Both the position numbers and the translations under genes were made by a program. A DNA stretch of 51,068 nucleotides, from contig MVBO01000104.1 in the NCBI GenBank assembly GCA_002261195.1, positions 1 to 51,068 on the forward strand. Direction: 5' to 3'. The notes beneath the pieces are model-generated. The model was given only the letters and a program-made list of their open reading frames with translations, was not told where the DNA came from and did no database searches. Origin of the DNA: Bifiguratus adelaidae. Lineage: Eukaryota; Mucoromycota; Endogonomycetes; Endogonales. Below are positions 23,426-35,222 of this stretch, piece by piece. The first letter of the stretch is position 1. Every line of letters begins with the position of its first letter.

Positions 23426-26400
23426 TCATACAACGCTCCACAGCTTGACATTGCTGTCCTTGTTGGAGCTGCCACTGGCCAGAATGATTTGTCCAGAGCC
23501 GTCTGACTTTGTGTGAGTCGCCAAGGCGATGACCATGGCGTTTTGCGCGTCAAGCGCTTGTTTTGGAGGAGCTGCACCTCCCATGCTTCCAAACTGCCAT
23601 ACATTAATGTTTTGGTATTCTCCGTATGCAATGCGCGGCACTGAACCGGCAATGAATGAACAGCTGGCAATCTTGGAAGAGGAGCTTTGGGTTGCAATCA
23701 ATCGCCAATGGGTAGTTTCCCAGACGCAAATGAGATCTTCCGATTGTGTGACGAGATAGGAACCGTCGAGAGACCAATCTATCGATGATATGTACTTATT
23801 GTGGCTGGTTGGCAGGGTTTTGGTGCTTGGTATTTCGGAGACAAGACCGTTGTGTTTGCAGGCATTAATATCGAAGATTGTCAGAGTACTCGACAGTGCG
23901 CAAGCGACTAACGTTTTTGATCGCGGATGGAATCGTAGAGGATTGGGGGTAAAACTAGATCGAGTATTGGAGGACTTTGCGTTGTCAGCAACGACAGCTT
24001 TGGTGAGATATTGCAACACTCACTATCTTTACGGTTTTCTCATTGGCGCCAGTATTAACATTCCAAACTTTGACTTCACCTTCAGCGTCGAGTGAGCAAC
24101 ATTTGTCGCTATTCTCGCCGGGTTGGAAGTCAACAGCCATGACTGGGGCTCGACAGGTCAACTGATGCTTGCAGGTCACCGTCGACGCTCCACTTGAAAT
24201 GGCACTGCCGACATCCCATATGCGCATAGTTTTGTCGTAGCTGGCCGTAGCCAAGAAATTACGCTGATCTGCATTAAATCGAACGCTTGTTACGGTTTGA
24301 GAATGACCTTCCAAAAGGAAACGCTTGGCTTTCTCATTGACGTCCCAAATAACCACCTATTGAATATGGGTATAACTATTTTGACTTTTGAATGATGACT
24401 TACCTTCTTGTCTTGTCCTCCAGATGCTAATAGGGATCCGTCTACATTGAACCACACTGCATTGACCTTTTGGTCATGTTCGGACAATACAGCGATAGGT
24501 TGCAATGGCAGATCGTTCATAGGTACTGACATTTGCGAGTCTAGTCCGAACGTCAGCACCATTGGCATCATAAACTCATTGTCCACCTACCTCCTATGAC
24601 ACCAGCCCCCAATGAGGCTAGAAAATTGTTGCTCCCAAAGGCATCCAAGTCAATGCCATCCGTGCCAATCAGTGCTCCTGCGTCATTCATGAGGTTCGTC
24701 ATATCCTCGTCTCCACCGGCAAACATCTCTGAAAAATCTGCACCGTCGCCCATCATCAGCTTTTCTAGTTCGTCTAACTGCAAATCGCCCATCGAGGACG
24801 CATTGACACCGTTGGTGATGCTTCCGTTCACAGAGCCATCGCCAAGATCCATATTGTTTCCATCGACTGGCAGCGATGTGACCGCACCTGGGTTTTGCGC
24901 GTGTGAGGCAGCTTGTGGTGAAGAGTCGGTGGTTGGTGTGGCATGAGTGACAGGTGTGTCAGTCGCCGAGGAAGCGAGAACTGGTTTAGGTGACTCCGCT
25001 TCGGAATTTGTTGGATTAAGGCTCGATAGATTCTTAGTAGCTGGTGTGGTGCTGGCACCTTTCCTTGGCGAACTAGCTCCCTTGTTCTTCGCCTGGGCCT
25101 TGGCTTGTTGTGGCGTCTGTCGAGGTTGTGGACCCGGTGCTGGAGAGGAGGCCGGATTGCCTTGAGGATTACCCTGTTGCTGTGTGGCTTGTGGACTATT
25201 TACTGGTAGAACTTTGATGTTGTTAGACGGTGATTGCGCGACTTGATTTTGACCTTTGTCTCCGGGAGCATTTGCTTCTCCCGCTTTGCCTGCCATACCA
25301 GCAGGAGGTCTGCCTGCCATTTGACCCATTTGTAGTTGCTGTTGTTGTTGCTGCTGCAAACGGAAAAGCTTTTGCTGATTCATCTGGTTCATCCATCGCG
25401 AGTATTGCTGAGGATCTTGGGGCATATTCGCAGGCATCATAGGTTGCCCATGTGCGTTCGCCATTCCCATCGGAGGCGGCATCGGCCCACCAGGACCCAT
25501 CATGCCTTGCTGACGCATCATCATCTGCTGCTGGTTACGGATTAAATTTTGGCGCTGGAAGGCCTGCATTTGGTGTGGTGTGAGATTCGGCATAGTCCCA
25601 TTCGGAAAGGCGCCAAATGATCCATCAACCATCATTTGCGGCTGTTTAAGGGCATTAGCAGTTGGAGCAGCTGGCATTTGGCCCGGTTGACCCGCTGGTC
25701 CCGCTTGCGTTCCTTGGCCTTGCTGTGCACCGGGTATTTGATTGTTGGATGTGACAGGTGAAAAGCTACCCACGGAATTGTTTCGCTGGCGCTTCCCAGG
25801 AGGAGGAGAGCCCATGGCACTGTTCGGGTTATTGTTCGCCCCATTGGCGTTTGGTGTCATGGCATTTGGCTAAATAGACATCAGAATATACTTTGCCGAC
25901 ACAATCTGCGACGAACTTACATTACTATTAGGGGGAGACATGGCGTTTCGAGCTGCTTGGGCCATCTGTTGCTGCTTTTGCATTTGTATTTGCTGAACCT
26001 TTTGCTGGACGCTGAGACCATTCATGTTGACCATGGGCATATTAGCTAACATCATTTGATTGCTGCCTTGAATGCCTGGACCAGCCGGTAACATTCCTGG
26101 TTGCATGGGTTGCCCAGGTTGCTGCTGAGGGCCTCTCATTTGCATCATGTGCTGAGCCATGAATTGTTGTCTTCTGATGTAGCCGGTGACCAAATTCTGA
26201 AACGCAAAACGCATGAGCACGCGACTTACACTCGGCATGGCAAGATGCTTGCCTTTTCTTCCTGCGTCAGACTTTGCGGCGCCTTTCCAGCCAATCCACA
26301 AGCTTGCATTGCCATCTGCAATTGCAGCTGTTGTGTAGGCATACCTTGCATGTTTGGTGGCATTTGTCCCGGATGCTGCGGCGTCATCATTGGGCCGCCT

Positions 26401-27218
26401 GGCTGTCCACCTTGTGGCATAGGAGTCTGCTGTTGCTGCGCAGTCATTTGCTGAGACATCAACTGTGGAGTATCCATTTGTGGTACGGCATTGGAAGCCG
26501 GTGGAGGTTGTTGAGCTCCTATGCTCCCTGATCGTTTGAGCTGCGCAGGAGACATGGAAGGTGATGGAGCGACGCCGCCTGGATGTTGTCCCATTGGAAC
26601 CTGTGGCGGTTGTTGTGTTTGTTGTTGATTAGGAATGTTGGATTGTTGCATCATCATATTCGCAGCTTGCCCTGCCTGTCCCATCATCATTCCAGGCTTT
26701 GTGGGTTGTAGGCCTCCCTTCTGAGCGTTCTGCTGCATGGAAACCAATTGCGCCATACGCATTTGCTGCATCTGCCGCTCTCGATTGTTTCGCATTGCTA
26801 AAGCGTCTTCAAACATTTTGGCTTCCATACTTCCTCCCATACCCTGTCTTGCTTCAAAAAGATCCCAGAATATTGACCACCATTCATACAAGAATCCTTC
26901 AGGAGCCTCAATCGGGGTCGGAGCATCCTGCGGCAGCTGTGCTTCCATAGCAAATGCTTTTGCCGCCTGATGGAAATTACGCTTGATGCAATAGTCATGA
27001 ATATAGACGTGGAGCATGTCTAGAGCCGATGCTTGTGTTGCTGATTGGTTTGACGCATTCCCAGTTGTCGAATTGCCATGCTGTTGCGATTGCAAGAGCT
27101 GAGTTTGAGAAAAGCTAAAGACCAAACGAAAAAGTGGTCAACCTCAATGCGTATATGCCCCCTTTACTCACCTCGGCGACTCCCAGGTCCTCTTCTGTAC
27201 CTGTGCCATGCTCGACAT
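23426..27218 (-). CDS. LEUNIG-like transcriptional corepressor (LisH, Gln-rich, WD40)
   Basis: A nuclear corepressor of the Groucho/Tup1 functional type, by architecture. A small first exon (MSSMAQVQKRTWESP, ATG at 27218; second ATG at 27209) splices into SFSQTQLLQSQQHG. Next comes a LisH motif, LDMLHVYIHDYCIKRNFHQAAKAF, with the conserved following segment GFLYEWWSIFWDLFEA that marks the LUFS domain of LEUNIG/SSDP proteins. A long Gln/Met/Pro-rich stretch follows (26.7-24.6 kb). The C-terminus is a WD40 propeller with repeats such as LLEGHSQTVTSVRFN, LATASYDKTMRIWDV, GEVKVWNVNTG, YISSIDWSLDG and a last SNVKLWSVV. Several introns split the gene; total length is roughly 1100 residues. LisH dimerises and WD40 binds partners in this family. 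Targets here are unknown. Confidence 0.88.
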
Positions 27219-27530
27219 CGTTCCCTACCTACGCGTCAGCGCATCCCATCGAACGCTACGCATTCGCTTACCTCCCAATAATAAAACGTTCCAGTGGTGT
27301 ATGACCACTAGAACCAAAGGACGCCGAACCAAACGAGGTGAATGTATGCTAATGGCCCCCAACAAGGTGCACCGCGCGTTGGAGTGCAGAGCGTGTGTGC
27401 TCTCTGTGACACTCGGTCGTCACAGCGGTGGCTTAGAACACCGTCTCATCACCTGATGTTGTGTCGACGTCATCAAAACGAACAGCTCTATAAATAGATA
27501 TCTCTCTGGTTGCTCTTGCGTGTGAAGGTC
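27219..27530. promoter_or_regulatory. Divergent promoter of the corepressor and MADS-box genes
   Basis: This 312-bp region lies between two transcription-factor-type genes. On the plus strand a good TATA box (TATAAATAG, 27489-27497) lies 33 bp before the ATG of the MADS gene, implying a very short leader. No other site was recognised with confidence. Confidence 0.5.
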
Positions 27531-29258
27531 ATGGGCAGAAAGAAGATCAAGATTCAGACTATCCAAGACGATAGAAACCGTCAGGTAAGCAAGAGCCCGA
27601 TTTTACACTGCATATACTGAGTTACGAGTAGGTGACGTTTCTCAAACGCAAGTTTGGGTTGATGAAGAAGGCCTATGAGTTGTCGGTCTTGTGTGATTGT
27701 GAGATTGCGCTTATCATATTCAATTCAAACAACAAGCTCGTGCAATATGCCAGTGGTGATATTGACAAGATTCTGTTGAAATATGCCGACTATAACGAGC
27801 CACACGAGTCTCGCAGCAACCAAGATTTCATCCACGCTTCAGATCACGAGCCAGAAATGGAAAAGGATGCGGACGAGGACGGAACGCCGCCAGAGACGCG
27901 TGCTGCAGCAACGACAGATTATTCGGAAGGAAGTGAGCCTCCGCGTCCGAGCCATTCAGCACTGCCTTATTCACTTCGAGGATCTACGTCGCACGCGCCA
28001 GCTCACATGCCGGCCATGCACACACCGATGCAACACCCCATGGGACAAGTGTCCTATGACATGTATGGTAATCCTGTGTACATGGTGCCAAGTATGCATC
28101 CAATGCAACATTACCCGCCCATGCATCATCCAGGTATGCCAACTCCTCCGCTTCATCCTTCTGTCCACATGCATCATGCACACGGCACACCGCCGCCCAT
28201 GACTCAAGCGCAAACATCCCCGTTCCCGCATATGCCACCGCAGCCAACCACATTTCGACGGTCACGATCAGCTCATTCATCGCCTTCCCTACAGCATTTG
28301 CCCTATCAGCAAGCGTATGGGGGTGTCCATCCGGGTGCCATGGGCCAACCGGCCATGCCTAATCGACAATCGATGCAACAAGTGCATACCTCCGCGCAGC
28401 GCGAGTCACAGAGCATGTCTCTGTCTCCTGGTCAGCAGCAAGTGTCTACTCCAGGCTCGGTGACAAGTCCTCCTAAAGGCCCGAGTCCGGTGTTAAACAA
28501 CAAAAAACCAAAGTTGAGCATTCATATACCCGGTGAACACGGTGATATAAAGAACCTCGTTGGTGAACAGATGGAAGACAATTTACAACATCTTGGTGTG
28601 GGTGCGAATGAAATAGAAGCAGTGAAGGATGAAGGCGGGGGTCAGAGCGAATCGGGTGGCAAATCATCCCGGCCCACAGCGCCAGCACCCATCTATACTC
28701 GTTTTGATACCAATATAAAATCAGAATCCTTACAGGACGGAGCTGGCAACACTCAGCATCACTTTCGAACAGACACGTCAGCTACAGCTGGTAACGTTAT
28801 ACCTTCCGTACAAACGCCTTTACCGCCTACGAACTCACTCTTGTCCGCGTCTGAACCGGGACCCCCTTCCGCTCTTCCTTCTCAATTCGCTCAGAATCTC
28901 CCATCGCCTTCCACCTTCTATCCCGAGTTTTACACGCAAAACGAGTTGCCCAGTCCGCTCAATTTCTCAAACACACCAACGAGTGCGGGAGGCGTATTCC
29001 ATTGGCCTCCTCCAGTCAATCGTAACCTAGCTGGCAGCAATGGATTGCAAGCATCCGGTAATCTCGACTCTTACAAATCTAGTCCTCTAGCGAGGATGGA
29101 AGGGTGAGTTGGCGGCAGTCATGTGCGAGTCATCTATCCTGACATTCAGTTTCAGAAATGGTTCGCCAAAGACGAGATCGCGAACTCAGAGGGAAAAGGA
29201 TGGCGGAACCGAGAATGATCAAGAGGATGGAAGAGAGGCAAAGAAAGTAAAGACTTGA
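27531..29258 (+). CDS. MADS-box transcription factor, Rlm1/MEF2 type
   Basis: Three exons. Exon 1 (from 27531) encodes [18 protein letters not shown]. It splices to [20 protein letters not shown] and [16 protein letters not shown], which together make a complete MEF2-type MADS domain (residues 1-60). The rest is low-complexity, rich in His, Met, Pro, Gln and Ser, as in fungal Rlm1. It includes [15 protein letters not shown] and a basic-acidic tail ending AKKVKT. About 525 residues. In yeast Rlm1 acts below the cell-wall-integrity MAP kinase; that role here is inference. Introns lie at about 27585-27631 and 29104-29156. MEF2 domain residues beyond the MADS box are weakly conserved. Confidence 0.93.
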
Positions 29259-29392
29259 CCATTGAGTCGCGAACTCGTTTGACATTAGATGTTAAACTTA
29301 TTTCATGGCATGGACGAGCGCTCTCATGAGACTCGGGCTTGTCTTTTCGTTATCTAAATCTGTACGCGACACCTGTATAGTAACGTGTGGTT

Positions 29393-30385
29393 TTATACCT
29401 GCAACAGTGCATTTAATCCCAACATACACATGGCTCCAGCCACTGAGACATTCAGACTCTCTGCTCCAGGCATCATGGGAATAGAGATACGTGTCCAGGC
29501 ATGGGGTTGAACCCCGCCTTGTCCATGTGCGCGCATTTTAAATCCCCAATGCTCCGAAGATAAAACGAGCGCAATCTTGCGGGGTAATCCCTTCAGAGGT
29601 CGTGCGCCCTCCGGAGACTGTGGATCCCATAGGACCGGTCCAACCGCGTCCACCGACACCGGAAGCATATCAGCTACAATAGGCATATACCCATGGCCTT
29701 CCATCCAAGCACCTGCTTCATGAATCGTACCAAACGATTGAAAAGGCCAAGTCAGGGACGTGGCTCGACTAGCCCTAATCACCTTGTCGTTCAACACATC
29801 CACCGTGCCTTGGACATTTAAACTGGCGGTCCAATTGAGCGCGCGGGCGGAACGAATCAAGTTACCAAGGTTCCCAGGGTCCTTGATGCCATTAAAGACC
29901 AAGAGCCGATCCGGCGGTGTGAATTCGATCGGCGGTCGTTCTGCTTCTGCCCATACTTCATTAGGATGTGGCTGGGACGCTGTACCGAGGATACGTCGTG
30001 TGAGGTGGATGTCAAGGGAGTAATAACGGGTGGCTGGGATTGATTCGGGATGCAGCAAAAGGTGACGGGCCTCTTGGGTGAGCGCAGCGTCTTCAATATG
30101 TCGGCTTGCCAGAATAGGTGGAGGGGTGGTGACAGCAAGTGCCTTGAGATGTATTTGACGCGCTACAAGCTCGTGGATGGTTTTGAGGCCTTGAACGAGC
30201 ACCGAGTTCTGGTCTGCCCGGTAAGCGCGCTTTTCGCGTAGTTGGCAAAAGTGAGTGACAAGTTTTGGGTCGTTTCGGTTCAAGATCTTGTATTGCGCAC
30301 TGATCGTGTCGCCCACCGGACGTGTTGTGGCCTTGGCGACCGCTGCTGCCTTGGCCATTTTGCTCTTTGCTGTCGTGGGAAGCAT
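29393..30385 (-). CDS. SpoU/TrmH-family rRNA 2'-O-methyltransferase, probably mitochondrial
   Basis: An intronless frame of about 330 residues with all three SpoU motifs: NGIKDPGNLGNLIRSA (motif 1), LVLSSEHWGF (motif 2) and SIPMMPGAESLNVSVAGAM (motif 3), which form the knotted SAM site. A substrate-binding domain (KRAYRADQNSVLVQGLKTIHE) precedes them, as in MRM-type enzymes. The first ATG is at 30385 (MLPTTAKSKMAKAAA), basic and free of acids, fitting a mitochondrial presequence. An upstream GTG at 30406 is not needed. It resembles the MRM3/RNMTL1 group, but I cannot separate it from MRM1. The start is 33 bp from the ELP5 start. Confidence 0.87.
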   Translation of the reverse strand: MLPTTAKSKMAKAAAVAKATTRPVGDTISAQYKILNRNDPKLVTHFCQLREKRAYRADQNSVLVQGLKTIHELVARQIHLKALAVTTPPPILASRHIEDAALTQEARHLLLHPESIPATRYYSLDIHLTRRILGTASQPHPNEVWAEAERPPIEFTPPDRLLVFNGIKDPGNLGNLIRSARALNWTASLNVQGTVDVLNDKVIRASRATSLTWPFQSFGTIHEAGAWMEGHGYMPIVADMLPVSVDAVGPVLWDPQSPEGARPLKGLPRKIALVLSSEHWGFKMRAHGQGGVQPHAWTRISIPMMPGAESLNVSVAGAMCMLGLNALLQV

Positions 30386-30418
30386 GCCTTGAATTATTTT
30401 TGTCACACTCCCAAACGT

Positions 30419-31773
30419 ATGCAGAACAAGAGCTTGCCATTACAGAGTATCCTTCGAGGCCATGACTCGCCGCCGTCACTGGTGCTTGTCCAGGATACTC
30501 TCTGCCTCTCTGGACTTCCGTTGCTGCGCGAATGTTTGGTCATGGCACAAGAGTAAGCGACGCGGTGCGATGACGTGGTGGTTGACCGTGACGTAGGGAA
30601 TCGCGTAGAGCCTTGTTGATTGCGACAGACACCGATCCACACCGACTAGCGGCAAAGAGTACAGTTGCAAAGTCGTGAGTTTGCAACGACAGCCATGAAC
30701 GAGTTTGCCCTAACGCATGCTATGCTTTAGAACAAGTGTTCTGGATGCCTACAGCGATCCCTGCGGTTGGATGGGCAATGCTCCCTCGCCTCATCAAGCA
30801 AGCTTTGCTTCCTACGAAAAGGTTCTTGCTTCCGATCTGAGAGGTCTATATCAACGGACCAAGGCGTGGATTGAAGGTAATAACGCTATCGCATGGGCGA
30901 GTGCTAAACCACTGGATCAGGACGTGGAAAGCAATCTTCCATCATTCTGCTCGACAGTATACAACCATTTTTAAACCGATCTGCTGCAGACACCATTGAG
31001 CTGCTCGTTCAAGTGAGCCGCTTGCTCCAAGGTAGACCTTCCCCACGGGATTCAGTTGCTGTACGAAATCTCAGCTTTCTCTAACACATACCTAGATCAC
31101 ACGAGACTACTTGTATTATTTCATCACGATCTTCCCACGCCCATCGCATCATCATCCAAACCGAGTATCTCAGCAACGCTTCAACACTTGTCCGACGCCA
31201 TCATCACATTACCACCTCCTCCCGCTCCTTCCACGTCCGTCATTGCTGGCTATGTTGCCGACGAGCCTTTCCGATATATCCATGTTGAAGCAAATCAATG
31301 GGACAAGGCACAGAATTGCACGGTGGAATGGGTCAGACGGAGCGGTAAAGTCATATTTGACAAGTGTCTGGTTCAAGTGAAAAATGGTCGGCTACACGTC
31401 ATGCATTTGCCAGAGCAAAAAGTGGTGGAAGAGGAGGTATCTCGAAGTGATACGGTAAGTGGACGAGATGGTGGCCATGCTTCATGCTAACATGCCTTAT
31501 CAGCCGGAAGGCATGTCCAATCTATCCTTTAATCTCTCCTTGACCGATGAACAACGCAAAGCCAAAGAAAACCTCATCCTTCCGTACACCAAGGTAATAG
31601 GTAGGTGATCTTTCCTATTGACGCCCCAATCATGCGTTGACGTTTTTTGCATAGGCAATCGTCAAGACGAAGTCAACGTCAACGAAAAGAAGCAGGACGT
31701 ATCCTTCTTTTATGAGCCGGACGCTGCAGATGACTTTGATGAAGAAGATCCAGATGATGATTTGACTATTTAG
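30419..31773 (+). CDS. ELP5: Elongator complex subunit Elp5
   Basis: Elp5 is part of the RecA-like Elp4-5-6 ring of Elongator, which modifies wobble uridines of tRNA. The start MQNKSLPLQSILRG leads into SLVLVQDTLCLSGLPLLRE (first strand of the RecA fold). A GT-AG intron after AQE is followed by RRALLIATDTDPHRLAAKS. Then come LDAYSDPCGW (a family signature), YVADEPFRYIHVEA and the diagnostic end LSFNLSLTDEQRKAKENLILPY plus DDFDEEDPDDDLTI, which is almost invariant in Elp5. About six exons. The 5' exons were joined by hand and fit in frame. Confidence 0.9.
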
Positions 31774-31934
31774 AGGTCGCTTGCAGTCTCTCGTGTACAT
31801 TTTACGTTGGAGGGATAGGCCATACCATAGATGCACATTATTCAACCTATTTCCTCTTGCATCTTGCCATGATGAAGATGAGCCCAGAGACAGCGGCAGT
31901 GGAGAGAACAATGGCTGCTGTAGGGTGATATTAC

Positions 31935-31948
31935 TAACCCTAACCCTA
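31935..31948 (+). promoter_or_regulatory. Telomere-like TAACCCTAACCCTA in the CDK promoter
   Basis: Two tandem copies of the CCCTAA unit lie 53 bp before the ATG of the kinase gene. They could be a telobox-type site bound by a Tbf1/Rap1-like protein, or chance. Nothing else of telomeric nature is nearby. Confidence 0.3.
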
Positions 31949-32001
31949 CAACTAGAAGGCGCGTTTGAAGCGTCTTCTGCAACGGTTGCCTTGCCCTTTC
32001 C

Positions 32002-33543
32002 ATGGATCGCTACCAGGTAAGCCTATAAGTTGCTGATGCATCCCTACGTTCTATACTCACACACACGCTGAGCAGAAGATTGAAAAACTGGGTGAAGGTA
32101 TGAGCGGGTCGCAGTGATGCATGTGAAGTTGTTCACATGTGCAGGAACCTATGGTATCGTCTACAAGGCGCAAAACAGGGACACCAATGAAGTCGTTGCT
32201 TTGAAGCGGATACGGCTGGATAATGAGGAAGAAGGCGTAAGTCTTTATGTGAGGTGAGCGTGTCTAAGGTTTTGTAGGTGCCTTGCACGGCTATACGCGA
32301 GATTTCTCTCTTGAAGGAGCTCAAGCATAACAACATCTTGCGGTGAGTGTGTACATGATCCTTTAGATAGCTATACTGACCTTGCACAGTCTCTACGATG
32401 TCTTGCATACCGAAAAGAAACTCACGTTGGTCTTTGAGTACCTCGATTCGGATCTGAAGAAGTTTCTGGACATGTATGGAGGCGACATTGATCCAATCAC
32501 CATCAAGGTGAGTCTTGTGCCCATTCGTCTTGAGATGGTTATGACTCACGGGCCGTAGCAACTCATGTATCAGCTGTTACAAGGTCTAGCGTTTTGTCAC
32601 GAACATCGCGTGCTTCACAGGGTAAGTATCTTCTGTTCACAATCGATCTCGGGTGTGGGTCTTAAACATGGCAATCTTAGGACCTCAAACCACAGAATCT
32701 ACTCATCAACAAGGTATGTGTTTGCATACTGCTTCAAGACGCGCTTTAGACTCAGGAAGCAATCATCATTTTGCAGAAGGGAGAGTTGAAACTGGGGGAT
32801 TTCGGGCTTGCTAGAGCCTTTGGGATTCCCGTCCGTAGCTACTCACATGAGGTAAGGAAGAGATCTACATGGCAGGAGAGCCCTAAACACTCATCGCCTT
32901 GCCCTGGTCCATCTCAGGTGGTTACCCTTTGGTACCGGGCCCCTGATGTGCTCATGGGGTCACGGCAATATTCTACGAGTATCGATCTATGGTCGGCTGG
33001 ATGCATTTTTGCGGGTAAGAATCCACAGGGATTAATCCTTGATTACTGCTTGCGCTGACAGTGCCTTTGTAGAAATGGCGTCAGGAAGACCGTTGTTTCC
33101 TGGTAGCTCAATATCGGATCAATTACAACGGATATTTAAGATACTAGGCACACCTACCGAGGATACGTGGCCCAAAGTAAGCCAGCTCCCAGAATACAAG
33201 GTAACGACGTGTCTGTTTCCTGAGTCACTGGCATCCTCATGCAATGTCTAGCGGGATTATGAAATGTATAAGCGGATACCCCTGGAGAGCGTCTTACCCA
33301 AACTAGATCCCTTGGGCATTGATATGCTGAGTGTAAGTGTTACGCGGCATGCCTGAACCATGACCTCTGACGGCATTCCTTCCTTTAGAGACTGTTAGAA
33401 TATCCACCCGAAAAGCGGATCAGTGCCGAGAATGCGCTCTCACGTAAGCCTATTCATTTGCAACCCGCCCATATGCTGATGCTATATATGTAGATCCCTA
33501 TTTTGAAGACCTCAAACGCAAGATGGCACCACCGAATCATTGA
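32002..33543 (+). CDS. Cyclin-dependent kinase, Pho85/CDK5 type
   Basis: A Ser/Thr kinase of about 300 residues in about ten small exons; the first encodes only MDRYQ. Kinase landmarks: [13 protein letters not shown] (Gly loop), [10 protein letters not shown] (catalytic Lys), [14 protein letters not shown] (cyclin-binding helix), [12 protein letters not shown] (catalytic loop), [28 protein letters not shown] (activation segment, no Thr in the T-loop position typical of Cdc28) and [22 protein letters not shown] and the neighbouring [12 protein letters not shown] place it with Pho85/CDK5 rather than Cdc28, although the helix spells PCTAIRE. In yeasts this class controls phosphate, glycogen and cell-cycle exit; the role here is inferred. 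Its stop is 101 bp from that of convergent VPS24. Confidence 0.93.
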
Positions 33544-33644
33544 TACCGAGACAAACGAGGGGCAAAGTGTATTATAGATTGTAGATCATATTCAATATCC
33601 AGCTAGTATACATTTCATCATAAACACGGCACACCTGGTGCACT

Positions 33645-34517
33645 TTATCCCTTGAGTGCCTCTAGTCGCTGCTTCATGACATCCATCTTTTCCGTCTCTT
33701 CCTCTTCCTCCTCGACTTCTGGTTGTTCCAATGGCGCTCCCACAGCTCCCGCTTCTCCCAGCATGCCTAAGGCGCATATCATGGTCAGTAAAACTCTGTA
33801 AGGAAAACGAGACCGCACCCCCTCTTACCATTCGTCACCTCATACAAGACCTTGTCGACTTCTGCATCGGCTTCCTCTTCTACTTCCTCATCATCCAACG
33901 ATTCCAAGGTATCCTGAACCATCTCATCCATGATACCCGCCTAGAAATGTCGCCATGAGCATCCGTTCGATTGCTTCTGGAGCCTCTAGCCTATACCTTG
34001 GTCAGCTCCATCGATAATTGCTGCATGGCCCGCGATACCTCGGGCAAGCGTACCAAGTTGTTGACCAACTTCATAACTTCACTTGACTTTTGCAACGTTC
34101 CGGCAATCTTGAGCGTCGCTGAGATAAGGTGAATACTGAAGCTCGACGCCTTTCCAATCACCCTGCCATGACCTTACCTAGCTGATGGTTAAGTTGCATG
34201 TTGATACTGCTGAGTTGAGCTTTGGAGGTATACAACCGTTCCTTGTGCTTGCGCGACCTCACCAACTCCTTGGCAAGCAACTTGCACGTCTTGGCATCGT
34301 TTCTAGCCGCACATTGCTTGAGTGTCTTTTTGACCTTGCTCTCCTCAACCTCGATGAACCTGATTTGCTTCTCGAGACCTCGCTCTTGTTGACGAATCTC
34401 TTGTCGCCATTTCTTGACCTTGGCCGCGTGAGCCTAAGCACTCAAGTCGTCGATACCTACCAGCTCTTCAGGCGTCTTCTTTCCAAAGAACCGCTGTATG
34501 CTTTCATAGGTCTGCAT
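33645..34517 (-). CDS. VPS24: ESCRT-III subunit Vps24 (CHMP3)
   Basis: Membrane-remodelling ESCRT-III protein of the multivesicular body. The ATG at 34517 starts MQTYESIQRFFGKKTPEELV. The next exons read KVKKWRQEIRQQERGLEKQI, LLAKELVRSRKHKERLYTSK, LQKSSEVMKLVNNLVRLPEV and AGIMDEMVQDTLESLDDEEV, which is the Vps24/CHMP3 pattern throughout. An acidic region follows, then the C-terminal MKQRLEALKG, which is the MIM1-type motif that binds Vps4. Basic N-half and acidic C-half are as expected. About 220 residues, five exons. First member downstream in a run of four minus-strand genes. Confidence 0.94.
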
Positions 34518-34608
34518 GGTCTATTTGGAACACTGGGACATTTACAGTGGGTGGGAGGAGGAGAGAACCAGTGGTTGCTTTGTATCTCTCTCTATGTGTC
34601 CTCTTTGT

Positions 34609-35181
34609 CTATGAGGGCGGTTTAGGGAGATAACTGGCGTGTTGAGCAAGGGAGAGAGACTTTTGCATGTCGTGGAGTTGGTATTTGCCAGAGGTCAAGA
34701 GCGACTTTATCTTTTCCTGTGGACATTGGAAAGTGAGAGGGGAGAAGAAAGAGAGAGCGGAAAGCATTGAGTACCAGTAATAGCAAGTTTGACAAGGCGC
34801 TGTGGTGCTTTGGCGACTGCCCTTTTCGCCTTGCGCCTTGTTTGTTCCATCACTTACTAGATCCCGTTCATGACGGTAGCGTTCAAAATCTGATCTGGCC
34901 CAATGTTGCATCTCTGCCTTGTCATGAGGTTGTAAATCTAGTCGTTTCACCCACGATTAGCCCCTCCTTGTCCTTCTGCAAAAGTCTCAAAGGACCATGA
35001 CAACACTTGCCTTTGATGCTTCGAAGACATTCTCGGTACAAGGCAATCACTCGTGCTCGAACGATAAACTACAAGGACGTATGGCTTGTCAGTGCAGTGC
35101 TCACAACACTCCTCTCCGCTTTGTATCTCTCTCTGTCTCTGTCTCTTTAGCTCTCACCCATAGCCTATCCCATACATACAT
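34609..35181 (-). CDS. LYR-motif mitochondrial protein, LYRM2-like
   Basis: A small gene of about 90 residues. Exon 2 carries RARVIALYRECLRSIK, a Complex1_LYR domain in which the LYR tripeptide is present (ALYR). It continues across an intron as DLQPHDKAEMQHWARSDFER, then EKIKSLLTSGKYQLHDMQKSL and ends LAQHASYLPKPPS. The order WAR-x-x-F, a charged stretch, then LxxGxxQLxxMxxSLxLA matches LYRM2, which is linked to mitochondrial complex I. The intron between SIK and DLQ has a GC donor (34938-35010). Exon 1 is uncertain: MYVWDRLW from ATG 35181 splices in phase, but the true start could differ. The name is by similarity from memory. Confidence 0.72.
34938..35010 (-). other. GC-AG intron in the LYRM2-like gene
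   Basis: On the minus strand the donor is AAAG|GCAAGT, the consensus form of a GC donor, and the acceptor is GACTAG. Joining it gives SIK-DLQPHDK, in frame with the LYR domain on both sides. I found no GT donor nearby that gives the family sequence. Length 73 nt. Confidence 0.65.
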
Positions 35182-35222
35182 GTTCTAGTGTGAGGCTAGT
35201 ATCGACCCGGCGAGACATTGAT

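Noticed and set aside
31935-31948. Interstitial telomere
   Set aside because: Only two units. Too short to be a telomere relic, and listed only as a possible promoter site.
32002-33543. PCTAIRE-class kinase (CDK16-18)
   Set aside because: The helix spells PCTAIRE, but the activation segment and flanks ([22 protein letters not shown]) match Pho85/CDK5, and there is no N-terminal extension.
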